Positions 18,156-27,100 of a stretch of 64,000 bases of DNA are shown piece after piece. The notes under the pieces were generated by a model, which made no database searches, had not been told where the DNA came from, and saw only the letters and a program-made list of their open reading frames with translations. The first letter of the stretch is position 1. Each line of letters opens with the position of its first letter. The stretch covers positions 248,001 through 312,000 of the forward strand of contig JACKHN010000009.1 in assembly GCA_020638975.1 (NCBI GenBank), written 5' to 3'. The stretch is from Planctomycetaceae bacterium (GTDB lineage Bacteria; Planctomycetota; Planctomycetia; Pirellulales; Pirellulaceae). Position numbers and translations under genes: made by a program.

Positions 18156-18944
18156 ATGAGACAGCTTCACCTCGCACTTGCCATCGCCCTCACCATCGGC
18201 ATGGCCTCGATATCTTTCGCTCAAGAAGAAGCCCGCCGTCCCCGCCCAGGCCAAGCCGGTGCTGGCGATTTTCGCGAACGCCTTCTCAAACAATTTGATG
18301 CCGATGGCGACGGCAAGCTGAATGACGAAGAACAAGCAAAGGCACGAGCCGCAGCCGCGAAGATGCGTGGCAACGCCGAAGGTGCGGGCCGGCCTGATCG
18401 CGAACAAGTGATGAAGCAGTTCGATAAAGACGGCGATGGCCAGTTGAGCGAATCGGAGCGAAGTGCCCTTCGTGAATTCCTGGCCAAACGCGGCGGTGAT
18501 GCCGCCGGACGACGCCCCGGAGCAGACAGCGATCGGATCCCCGCTGAAGTGATCAAGCGGTTCGACAAGGATGGCGATGGCAAGCTGAACGAAGAAGAAC
18601 GCAAGGCCGCAATGAAGGCTCGCGAAGAGATGATGAAGCGAAGTGGCGACGCATCTGGACGTCCAGGCCAAGGCGCGATGAGCCGCGAGGAGTTGGTTAA
18701 GAAGTTTGATAAGAATGGCGACGGCAAACTTGATGAAACCGAACAAGCCGCTGCTCGCGAAGCCGCCGCCAAATTCCGTGGACAACGCGGAGACGCAGCT
18801 GCTCCTGGAAACGCAGAACCGCGTGAATCACGTGTCGACAAAAAAGAACTTCTCGAAAAGTTCGACGCGGATGGCGATGGCAAGCTGAACGACGACGAAC
18901 GGGCCAAAGCCCGCGAAGCATTTAAGAACCGCGAGAAGTCCTAA
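18156..18944 (+). CDS. Secreted EF-hand protein with five calcium-binding loops
   Basis: This 262-residue protein has a signal peptide (residues 1-22, ending SISFAQ). Five evenly spaced EF-hand loops follow the pattern D-x-D/N-G-D-G-x-L: DADGDGKLNDEE, DKDGDGQLSESE, DKDGDGKLNEEE, DKNGDGKLDETE and DADGDGKLNDDE. They are separated by Lys/Arg/Ala-rich linkers containing GRPGQ and RGGDAAGR. It should bind calcium outside the cytoplasm. The near-identical loops suggest expansion by internal duplication. It is followed by a strong terminator, so it is probably monocistronic. Confidence 0.9.
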   Translation: MRQLHLALAIALTIGMASISFAQEEARRPRPGQAGAGDFRERLLKQFDADGDGKLNDEEQAKARAAAAKMRGNAEGAGRPDREQVMKQFDKDGDGQLSESERSALREFLAKRGGDAAGRRPGADSDRIPAEVIKRFDKDGDGKLNEEERKAAMKAREEMMKRSGDASGRPGQGAMSREELVKKFDKNGDGKLDETEQAAAREAAAKFRGQRGDAAAPGNAEPRESRVDKKELLEKFDADGDGKLNDDERAKAREAFKNREKS

Positions 18945-18966
18945 GCAAACTTACCCGCCGACTCGA

Positions 18967-19002
18967 AAACAACGCGAGCCAGACGATTGGCTCGCGTTGT
19001 TT
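18967..19002 (+). terminator. Intrinsic terminator after the EF-hand gene
   Basis: A 14-bp perfect stem (AAACAACGCGAGCC at 18967-18980 with GGCTCGCGTTGTTT at 18989-19002) with an 8 nt loop lies about 20 bp past the stop codon. TGTTTC-type T-rich DNA follows. Confidence 0.85.
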
Positions 19003-19138
19003 GTTTCTTGGGAGGACTCTGATCAGATACGACCCATCAAGTGATTGTCATCCCAGCCGCGATTATCTTGAGCAGCGTCATTAGAGACCGAAGCGTTGGT
19101 TCGGTGCGTAAGACCGGCCTTGGCAATCGGATGCGTCA

Positions 19139-19548
19139 TTCGCACGATGCCCGTCGCGATAGTACGCGAATGACTGAATGAATCGCGCAAGCGGGTAGTC
19201 CAAGTTGCTCGCAACTTGGGTGAAAAGGGGAGGCTGGCGATTCGTGGCTAACCTCGCGCGACAGCTTCCACGAGAGTCGACCTTGCCAGAGATGCCTCCT
19301 CCAGGCCCCAAGGTTGCAGAAGCAACCTGGGGCACCCCACGCAGTTCGCACGATGCCCGTCGCGATAGTACGCGAATGACTGAATGAATCGCGCAAATGG
19401 GTAGCCCAAGTTGCTCGCAACTTGGGTGAAACGGGAGGCTGGCGATTCGTGGCTAACCTCGCGCGACAGCTTCCGCGAGTCGATCTCGACGGAGATGCCT
19501 CTTTCAGGCCCAAGTTTGCGGAAGCAAACTGGGTCACCCCGCGCACCC
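19139..19548. repeat. Two tandem copies of a 206-bp element, each with two hairpins
   Basis: Copy A (19139-19344) and copy B (19345-19548) are highly similar along their whole length. Each begins TTCGCACGATGCCCGTCGCG and ends GGGCACCCC or GGGTCACCCC. Each carries hairpin 1 (CAAGTTGC-TC-GCAACTTG; 19200-19219 and 19405-19426). Each also carries hairpin 2 with a GCAACC or GCAAAC arm (about 19305-19333 and 19509-19534). In hairpin 2 a G-C pair in A is T-A in B, a compensatory change, and both keep a one-A bulge. Short frames across it are repeat shadows, not genes. Confidence 0.85.
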
Positions 19549-19649
19549 CGCGCGGAGCCCACCGAATCTTCCATTGAATCAGAATTTGGTATGCTGCCGC
19601 CTGGCGAGACGTTTACGTGTTACTTTCTGCTCTATAAAGGAGTTGTCAA

Positions 19650-20087
19650 ATGTTGCGTAACAAATCACGCGTAGTCTTGTTGGGCGTTCTCATCTTCCTC
19701 GGAGGAACATGGGCTTTCGGACAACTTAGGCCCCAACCAAATCCCCGCAATCAAGAAAACAACGAATATCGGGTCACCGTCGACTCCACAGGATACGGAA
19801 TCCCGCACACCGTAGGTTTTTTCGGGCGACAAGATTCCGCACAACTCCGCATTCGTTTTGACGGTGGGCGAACGGGAACAGGACCAGATATAACTACAGT
19901 AACTCTCTTTGGCGGCGAGCGAATGGTCTGTGTCTGGGACACGAGTGGCAACATACTCTTCTATTCCACTGCGATCATTGACCGTCGCGGAACTCTGTTT
20001 ATTCCCGGTGGCGCGGGCCGAGGGGCCGCTGTAGGGGCGGACGGCGGAGCGGCCGCGGCGATGGGTGATCAACTGCGCGTCCAGTGA
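19650..20087 (+). CDS. Small secreted protein of unknown function
   Basis: This 145-residue protein has a clear signal peptide (basic MLRNKSR, hydrophobic 8-22, cleavage near AFGQ). A good Shine-Dalgarno (AAAGGAGTTGTCAAATG) supports the start. The mature part begins with a Pro/Asn-rich stretch (LRPQPNPRNQ), continues as a beta-rich segment, and ends in a Gly/Ala-rich tail (GGAGRGAAVGADGGAAAAMG). I recognise no domain. It follows the tandem-repeat region and has no co-directional partner close by. Confidence 0.65.
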   Translation: MLRNKSRVVLLGVLIFLGGTWAFGQLRPQPNPRNQENNEYRVTVDSTGYGIPHTVGFFGRQDSAQLRIRFDGGRTGTGPDITTVTLFGGERMVCVWDTSGNILFYSTAIIDRRGTLFIPGGAGRGAAVGADGGAAAAMGDQLRVQ

Positions 20088-20603
20088 CAGGAGGGTTGAT
20101 CGCTACCAGAACCAACGACCGGCTGCGAAAGTTAATTTCGAGGCGATTCACAAGGCGATAACTTGCAAGAGGTTACGGCTGTGTGCAGCGATCGACTTTC
20201 TTGCCCGCCAGAGAGAAGCGACGTGCATTTGCCGTGCGACGAAACTTCCCAAGCCTGAGGAGAGGTCGGAAGACTTAGGAACGAGCCTTCCCGCGCAATC
20301 GCCGTCGAATCCCAACTCGCGAATCCCAACTCGCCCGGACTAAAGCAAATCATTGAAGTAGACCGCTCGATCATTCGCTCTTGAGTTGGTGGGGCTAGAA
20401 GCCGTGCCCATGAGTAAGCGGATGCTACGTTCGGAGACGTCCCGTGCCCCAACGTACATCGGCGAGTATACTGGGAACAACACAACCGCATTGATCGCAT
20501 GATGAGAACCGCCAAAGTGCACGCGGCTGAGGTCTTGCGAACCCAGCGACGCTGATCAACAGCATTGTAACTACTTGAGTGACGACGCTCTAAGGAATTT
20601 GAA
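20088..20603. other. Intergenic region, no supported gene
   Basis: The gap is about 515 bp. Open frames exist on the minus strand (for example up to 20695) but have low-complexity or frame-shadow character, no ribosome site and no family resemblance. The promoter of the SUMF1-like gene should lie in its last 100 bp. Confidence 0.5.
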
Positions 20604-21785
20604 ATGACCATGAACCGTAACCTGTCGCTGATCGCGATCACTTTGCTCTTGCTCGCCACGACCGGCCACGCCGAAGAGACGTTCGGCCTCGTCAAAGAGA
20701 AGCCCGCCGAGGGTCGTTACGTCGAGACAGATCGCGGATTCATGGTGCCCTACACTCGCAAGATCCCTGGGACGAACATCGAGTTCTCGATGGAGCCAAT
20801 CCCAGGCGGCAAGTTTTTGATGGGAAGCCCCGCTTCGGAAGTTGGCCGCAAGGACGACGAAGGGCCGCAGGTCGAAGTGACGATCGAACCGTTCTGGATG
20901 GGGCGATATGAAGTGACATGGGTTGAGTACAAGTATTTCATGAGCCTGTACTCCGTCTTCAAGGAATTTGAGTCGCAGAAGCTTCGACCGGTGAATGATG
21001 AGACAAAGGTCGATGCGATCACAGCGCCTACGGAGCTTTACGATCCCAGCTTCACGTTCGAACTAGGTGAAGACCCACAGCAGCCCGCCGTCACAATGAC
21101 ACAGTATGCGGCGAAGCAGTACACAAAGTGGCTCGGTGCGATCACGGGCAATCAATATCGTTTGCCTGGCGAAGCCGAGTGGGAATACGCTTGCCGCGCC
21201 GGAGCGAAGACCGCTTTTCATTTCGGCGACGACGCGAGCAAACTCGACGAATACGGTTGGTTCTACGACAACGCCGACGAAGCACCTCAAAAAGTCGGGC
21301 AGAAGAAGCCGAATCCTTGGGGGCTGTATGACATGCACGGCAACGTGTGGGAATGGTGCTTGGACGAATACCTTGAAGAAGGCTACGTGCGTTTCAAAGG
21401 CAAAGCACAAACGAACACTTCTGCGATTGCCTGGCCAACGCAAGCGTTTCCTCGAACCCTGCGTGGTGGATCGTGGGATGACGACGCAACCGGATGCCGT
21501 GCCGCATCACGACTGGCATCGCACGATACAGATTGGAAAGCGCAAGATCCCAACCTGCCTCTCAGTCCCTGGTGGTTTACGGACGATCCGGCGCGGGCTG
21601 TCGGCTTTCGTGTCCTTCGTCCGCTCAATGAACTACCGAAGGCCGAGATGGCGAAGTATTGGGATCCAGACGATGAAGACATTAAGTTTGACGTGCAGAT
21701 TCGACTGGAAGAAGGCCGTGGCATCTTAGGCATTGTGGATGAAACGCTGCCAGCCGCGATCCAATCTCTCGAGGCCTCGAAGTAG
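20604..21785 (+). CDS. SUMF1 / formylglycine-generating-enzyme-like protein, exported
   Basis: This 393-residue protein has a signal peptide (hydrophobic 8-20, cleavage near GHAEE). A SUMF1/FGE-sulfatase fold follows at about 50-350: GGKFLMGSP, EVTWVEYKYFM, RLPGEAEWEYACRAG, YDMHGNVWEWCLDE, RGGSWDD and VGFRVLRPL. True FGEs convert a sulfatase Cys to formylglycine, but many members have other roles such as C-type-lectin-like scaffolds. The paired catalytic cysteines of aerobic FGE are not evident here, so enzyme activity is uncertain. AAGGAATTTGAA precedes the ATG. No sulfatase gene is adjacent. Confidence 0.85.
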   Translation: MTMNRNLSLIAITLLLLATTGHAEETFGLVKEKPAEGRYVETDRGFMVPYTRKIPGTNIEFSMEPIPGGKFLMGSPASEVGRKDDEGPQVEVTIEPFWMGRYEVTWVEYKYFMSLYSVFKEFESQKLRPVNDETKVDAITAPTELYDPSFTFELGEDPQQPAVTMTQYAAKQYTKWLGAITGNQYRLPGEAEWEYACRAGAKTAFHFGDDASKLDEYGWFYDNADEAPQKVGQKKPNPWGLYDMHGNVWEWCLDEYLEEGYVRFKGKAQTNTSAIAWPTQAFPRTLRGGSWDDDATGCRAASRLASHDTDWKAQDPNLPLSPWWFTDDPARAVGFRVLRPLNELPKAEMAKYWDPDDEDIKFDVQIRLEEGRGILGIVDETLPAAIQSLEASK

Positions 21786-22128
21786 CGTTTCTCCGAATCA
21801 TCGAAGGCAACGAAACACCTGCCCTGCTTGTCGTTCTGGGGTCGTGGAGTCTTCGATTCCGAATCCCAGCCCGCTAATCCGGGTGTTGCGAAGAATCCGC
21901 GTATTCCCGCTAACAGCTCGCGCCGGAAGTGCCGCGTCTTCCGGTTCTCCAAAAGACGCAGGCACTGACGGCGGTAACTTTTTCGATTTTTCCGTACAAA
22001 ACGCGTGACATGGGTGAAAACGGGATTAGACTTAAACAAATGGTATAACCGGCGTGGGCGACAAGATCTCGCACGCTAAACCGGGGAATTCTCACTCACT
22101 GTCACATTTAGTAGGGACAAACAGAACC
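21786..22128. other. Intergenic region, nothing recognised
   Basis: About 340 bp separate two plus-strand genes. Short overlapping frames on both strands show no family resemblance and no convincing start. The promoter of the SapC-like gene presumably lies here. Confidence 0.45.
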
Positions 22129-22857
22129 ATGGCACAACTTCTATTCTACGAAAACGTTGCACCCGTCTCCCCTCAGCGTCACGGCGAACTGAGCATCGAC
22201 CGGGCCGACTTTGGCTTTGCTGCCAATGTGAACTCGGTTCCGCTGATGGCAGTCGAGATGACCGCCGCTGCAAGTGAATACACGATCGTGTTCGCAGGCA
22301 ACGAAGAGGCAGTCGCTCCTGTCGTGATCCTCGGCCTCGAAGGCACGAAGAACCAGTACGTCGACAAAGATGGCAAGTGGACCGCCGATTACATCCCTGC
22401 TTTCGTTCGTCGCTACCCGTTCGTGTTCGCTCAACAAGAGAACACCTACACCTTGTGTGTTGACGAAAACTGGGGAGGCTGCAACAAGGACGGCAAGGGC
22501 GATCGCTTGTTCGACGAAAAGGGCGAGCGAACCGAGTACCTCAGCCGCATGCTGAAGTTCCTCGAAGAGTCGCAAGCACACTTCGTTCGTACGCAGACCT
22601 ACTGCAAGCACCTGAAAGATCTCGGCCTGCTGGAGCCCATGAAAGCTGACTTCACGCTGCCCGGCGGCGAGAAGAAATCGCTTGGTGGTTTCATGGCTGT
22701 GAATCGTGAGAAGCTTCGCAATCTTCCAGGTGACAAGTTGGCTGAACTCGCCAAGACCGACGAGTTGGAGTTGACCTACATTCACCTGCTCTCGATGAAC
22801 AACTTCCGCCGCGTCTTAGAGCGAACTGCCAAAGCAGCCGCTCCTGCCGCTGAGTAA
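22129..22857 (+). CDS. SapC-family protein
   Basis: From ATG 22129 (MAQLLFYENVAPVS) the protein is 242 residues and covers the SapC family along its length: HGELSIDRADFGFAANVNSVPL, EYTIVFAG, PVVILGLEG, WTADYIPAFVRRYPFVFA and FLEESQAHFVRTQ. SapC-like proteins were first named beside S-layer genes in Campylobacter. Their function is poorly defined. There is no signal peptide. An in-frame GTG at 22054 would add 25 residues unlike the family, so ATG 22129 is preferred. A strong terminator follows, so the gene is probably monocistronic. Confidence 0.85.
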   Translation: MAQLLFYENVAPVSPQRHGELSIDRADFGFAANVNSVPLMAVEMTAAASEYTIVFAGNEEAVAPVVILGLEGTKNQYVDKDGKWTADYIPAFVRRYPFVFAQQENTYTLCVDENWGGCNKDGKGDRLFDEKGERTEYLSRMLKFLEESQAHFVRTQTYCKHLKDLGLLEPMKADFTLPGGEKKSLGGFMAVNREKLRNLPGDKLAELAKTDELELTYIHLLSMNNFRRVLERTAKAAAPAAE

Positions 22858-22890
22858 GCAATCGAACATCGAATTACAGAATGCATTACT

Positions 22891-22929
22891 CCCTCCAGTT
22901 GAGACATCTCAGCTGGAGGGATTTTTTTT
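22891..22929 (+). terminator. Strong intrinsic terminator after the SapC-like gene
   Basis: A 14-bp stem with one mismatch (CCCTCCAGTTGAGA with TCTCAGCTGGAGGG, 22891-22920) is followed at once by eight T residues. The 3' end of the convergent peptidase gene lies inside this hairpin. Confidence 0.9.
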
Positions 22930-23778
22930 GCGCGGCACAATTTGCATCGCTGAACCGCGATAAAGCAGCGTGAGTTCTTCAACGGTCCAACTTTCGCGAC
23001 CGATTGCGGGATTCGGATCGACAATCTCAACACGACCCGCGACACGAGGCCCCAGCAGCAATACCGTGTGCCGAAGTCCCGGAGTCCAGCCGAACTCACG
23101 TTCATACGCACCATCAACTTCGGCTCCTGCGGCAAGGCCAACACTCAAGATCAGCGGACTGGAAGCAGACGCGATCAAGCGTTCAGCATCACCCCGAACA
23201 ACGCGCACGTCCCACTCAGTGCCCTGCGTCTTTAGCTTGAGGCCACGATACAGGCCCTGCCACGTTGTCCCCTGCCGTGTCAGGCAAAGGTCAGCCATCT
23301 CCTGCTCGGTGGCTGCGATATCGCACACTCGCAGCAAGCTCGCTGCGCTTGCCGCCGTGCAAGTGTAGTCGGTAGTTTGGACGCAATACTCGCCACCCAT
23401 CCAGATGTCTCCGCAAGATGGCGATTCACCAAGAAGCGGATAGACAACGGCAAACCACGCCGCCAAATTGAGCGAGACGCCAGAGAGGCCTCTTCGAAAG
23501 CTGCCGCCCGGAATTCGCTGCCACGCCAATGCGACCAGAAAGGCCGCAAAGATCGGGAACCAGTTCGCAACAACAATCAGATTGGAGAAGGGAATCGCTT
23601 CCGCCAACGAGACTCTCTGCCAGACGAAGTTCCCATAGATCCCCGCAGTCACGACAACGACCACTGCAAAGCAGTCGCACCAAGCCCCGGAAATACGTCT
23701 GCCGATCTGCCAGCCCAACGCCGTCGCGAACATCGTCGCGATGGCAAGCAGCAACAGCCCCAGGAGCAGATCGATCAT
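22909..23778 (-). CDS. Membrane protein with C39-like papain-fold peptidase domain
   Basis: In this 289-residue protein, residues about 3-25, 32-55, 62-85 and 98-118 are hydrophobic helices. A C-terminal soluble domain (about 128-280) resembles peptidase C39: candidate catalytic C140 in TTDYTCTAASAASLL, H237 in GLRHTVLLLG, and D254 in EIVDPN. C39 peptidases usually trim bacteriocin or double-glycine leaders, but no ABC transporter domain or leader peptide gene is seen, so the substrate is unknown. The last residues (KKNPSS) are encoded by the convergent gene's terminator hairpin. Confidence 0.75.
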   Translation of the reverse strand: MIDLLLGLLLLAIATMFATALGWQIGRRISGAWCDCFAVVVVVTAGIYGNFVWQRVSLAEAIPFSNLIVVANWFPIFAAFLVALAWQRIPGGSFRRGLSGVSLNLAAWFAVVYPLLGESPSCGDIWMGGEYCVQTTDYTCTAASAASLLRVCDIAATEQEMADLCLTRQGTTWQGLYRGLKLKTQGTEWDVRVVRGDAERLIASASSPLILSVGLAAGAEVDGAYEREFGWTPGLRHTVLLLGPRVAGRVEIVDPNPAIGRESWTVEELTLLYRGSAMQIVPRKKNPSS

Positions 23779-23977
23779 CGGTCAATGCTTTCCAAATCTT
23801 CCGCGCCGTAATTATTAAGTTATCGTGATCCGAACATGAAGTTTCCACTATCTTATTGTCGCAGCGAATGCTATGTCCAGTTCAACAAAAGAGTTATGAA
23901 GATTGCGTTAAGAACACTTTGCTCGCGAAGCCAGAGGCATGGCCCTGGGGTTCAAATGACCAGCTGGTCCCATGCAC

Positions 23978-24083
23978 GGTAGTGGTACAGTTTGCCGCAA
24001 GTCGGGCACTCCTGCCCGACAAAAGACGGCCAAGACCAAGCGTGGCCGTCCTACTTTCAGAAATCGCAAACTGTACCACTACC
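23978..24083. repeat. 18-bp inverted repeat enclosing two further hairpins
   Basis: Outer arms GGTAGTGGTACAGTTTGC (23978-23995) and its exact reverse complement (24066-24083) enclose two more palindromes. These are GTCGGGC-ACTCCT-GCCCGAC at about 24001-24020 and GACGGCCA...TGGCCGTC at about 24025-24051. The structure would fold as a cross or three-way stem. It lies 80 bp upstream of the mosaic protein gene and does not look like a terminator. Confidence 0.75.
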
Positions 24084-24160
24084 CCATGCACAAATGGATG
24101 GCCTCACACAGCGTGAGCCAATATATTGAAGTGTTCACATTCGCCCGTTCGAGGTAGGTC

Positions 24161-27100
24161 ATGTCTGACGAATTCGATCCCTACTACGCGTGGCTAGGGA
24201 TTCCACCGAAGGACCAGCCGCCGAATCACTACCGTTTGCTCGGTGTTGAATTGTTCGAGACAAACCTCGACGTCATCGAAAGCGCCGCTTTTCGGCAGAT
24301 GGGGCATGTACGGACCTACCAAAACGGCAAGCATTCGCGGGAATCCCAACGGCTGCTGAATGAGTTGTCGGCAGCAAAGATCAGCCTGCTTGATCCCGAC
24401 AAGAAACGCGACTACGACGAGTTGCTACGAGCAACAATCGACTCAATCAATGCGTTTCTGCCGGACGAGCCGAGCGATACGACTGGACACGAGACGAGCA
24501 AGTCTGGCGGTTCGTCGATCCACGTCATCGATTTCGAGCCAAGCACAGGCTCTTCCGACTCGGCTGCACGATCATCGTCCGCCTCTGCGATACGTCGTCG
24601 ACGCCCACAAACGACAGCACGACTTCCGATCGTTCTCGGCGTCATCGGTGCAGTCATGTGTCTCGGGGTAGCAGTGATGTTCGGCAGCAAACTATTCAGA
24701 CAAGAACAACAACGTGTCGTCAGTCACCTCTCGACTCCGACCAACGAACCTCCTACACAGGTGCCCGAATTGGGGCAACCAGTCGATCTGTCAACTCAGA
24801 ATCCCCACCCAGCGAACCCGCAGCCAGTCGCTTCCGCACCAAGCGAGGGCGTGCAACAGTCCGCCACCACGCCGTCAAGCAACTCGAACGCAATAACAAC
24901 CGCTCCCGCGAAGCCAATACCAGTAACCGCGTTCAACGACGCCATGCGACGTTCCCCGCGCATGCCGCCCGCAATGCTACAGATGCGGCAACGGCTCCCG
25001 ATCGTGCCCTACGTGCGCGATAAAGTCGAAGAAGCAGCAGGAATCGCGGACGACAACTTCGTCATGACACAAACGATGGCATACAACGAATTCCTCAACA
25101 ACGCGAATCAACTGAGGAACCTTGCCTATCGACCGCTACGCATCCGTCCTTACCTTGTCGACAGCGAATCACGGATTGCTTCCGTTTGGACTCGTGACGC
25201 AGTCGATTGGCGAATGGTTTTAGGTGTCGATGCGAACACACTCACGCAAGCTGATCAGGCGTTAAAGGATCAGGGTTACCATCCGATCGACGTCGCCTGT
25301 TGGCAGGCCGACGGCACGAAGTTCGCCGCCGTGTGGGCTCTCGACGAAAGCCAGTCCGGTGAACACGAGTTGATGCTTGGATTGACCAGCGAAAGTTTTC
25401 CTGCCGCTGCTGCGACCGCTCGGGCGCGTGGTTTGATGCCGCTCTCGCACCACGTCAGTGACACCGCCCAAGGTGATCGACTCTACAGCGTCGTCTGGCA
25501 CAAGCCCGAGAAGGTGATGCCCTGGCATCATTGGGACGACGATCGCGAAGAACACGAAAGTGCCTTGAAACGTCCCGGCGCTCCACAAGATGTCTGCCTC
25601 GAATATCTGTCGAATGGCGACTTAATCTATGGAGGCTTGTTAGTTGGTCTGCCCGATCCAAACGCGATCGAGTTGCATGGCTACGACGCCGAGGACCATC
25701 GCACGCAATGCCGCGACCTTGCTTCCAAGGGTTACCGACCAATCGCCATCGCGGCAGCGTCGCCGCGTGGCGGGCAGCAAACCGTGACGGCGTCGATCTG
25801 GCAGCACGGCGCCGGCGTCGGTTTAAGCCCGGTAATGGCGGGGACTTCAACACCTGACCCGACATCCATGTCGGCGGCTATGACACACGCGCTAAGATTC
25901 GACGGCAGCGCGCTCGTCACGATTACAAACACTGGCGATTTGGCGACGCGGCAGAATACCTTTACGGCAGAGCTATGGTTTCGTTGTACCGAACCCTCGA
26001 TCAAAGAGGGTTACGTACTGATGGGAACGACGGCACACCGCGATCCACCGGTCGGATCGAACATCGGCACGGCATCCGGTTGGCACGTCACAGCAGGAAA
26101 GATTCAAGGGCCAGCCGATACGCAAGAGACAGCGCTTCGCTATGCGAGTGCCAAGGGCAGCATCCGTGGTTCGGGTTCGCCGATAGCACCGCTAGGCAAC
26201 GACTGGCATCACTTAGCCGTTTGCAACTCGCCTGCGGACGGGAATTTCAAGCTGGATGTCTTCCTTGACGGAACTCGAACGCAGTCGTCCCCGCGCAGCC
26301 TGAGTGACGCGATGTTAAGTGTGACTGATTTCTTTCTGGGCAAATCGGTCTATCTTCCTGATCGCCACGCGTTCATTGGCGACATTAAAGCGTTTCGCAT
26401 GTCGTCCGATGTGCGATATCAAGATTCATTCACGCCTCCACAAGCATTCACGTCCGATAACTCGACTGTGGTCTTGCTCAATTTCGACGGGAACTCCACG
26501 GACTATGTCGCGGACATCTCTGGCAACGAGCATCGAGGAACAATTAGCGGTGCAAAATGGATCGCCATCGATGCCGCCTCGCCAAACGATACGCCGCAAG
26601 CAACAGCGAATGTCGTCGCGAAGGCGACGCACGCGTTGCGGAGCAGCGGAAGCGATTCGATCATGATTGGGAACAGTCGCGAATTGGCGGCGACAAGTAA
26701 GACCTTTACCGCGGAACTCTGGTTCAGGTTCGTGGAGCCCGTCCCACAACAGACTTATGTTTTGATGGGGACTAGCGCGTACCGCGGCCAGCACCCGGAA
26801 GTCGCCTCCGTTGAAACAACCGGCTGGTTCATCGTTGCCGGACAGTGGAAAGACGGCAGTTCACACTCAACAGGCCTGCGCTGGTCCGGCCCAGTCGGGC
26901 GTATCATCGGTCTGGAAGCGACGCTGCCGCCATTGGGTAACGACTGGCACCATCTCGCAGTATGCAACACACCGATGGGCGACGACACCTGGCAGATGCA
27001 AGTCTTCGTCGATGGCCAACGCAAACAGTCGGTGACTCGCAGCCGAGAAGAGGCGGTAGCAAGCCCAAGCGACTTTTTCTTGGGTAGATCCCAGTTCCTG

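Noticed and set aside
19023..19574. Four short minus-strand frames with similar peptides (RDSFSHSRTIATGIVR)
   Set aside because: The similarity comes from the 206-bp DNA repeat. They lack ribosome sites and coding character.
20132..20695. 187-residue minus-strand open frame between the small secreted protein and the SUMF1-like gene
   Set aside because: No ribosome site, no recognisable domain, runs into the start of the SUMF1-like gene on the other strand. A shorter frame at 20340-20522 has some protein-like composition (HFGGSHHAINAV) but is closed by stops and could not be placed in a family.
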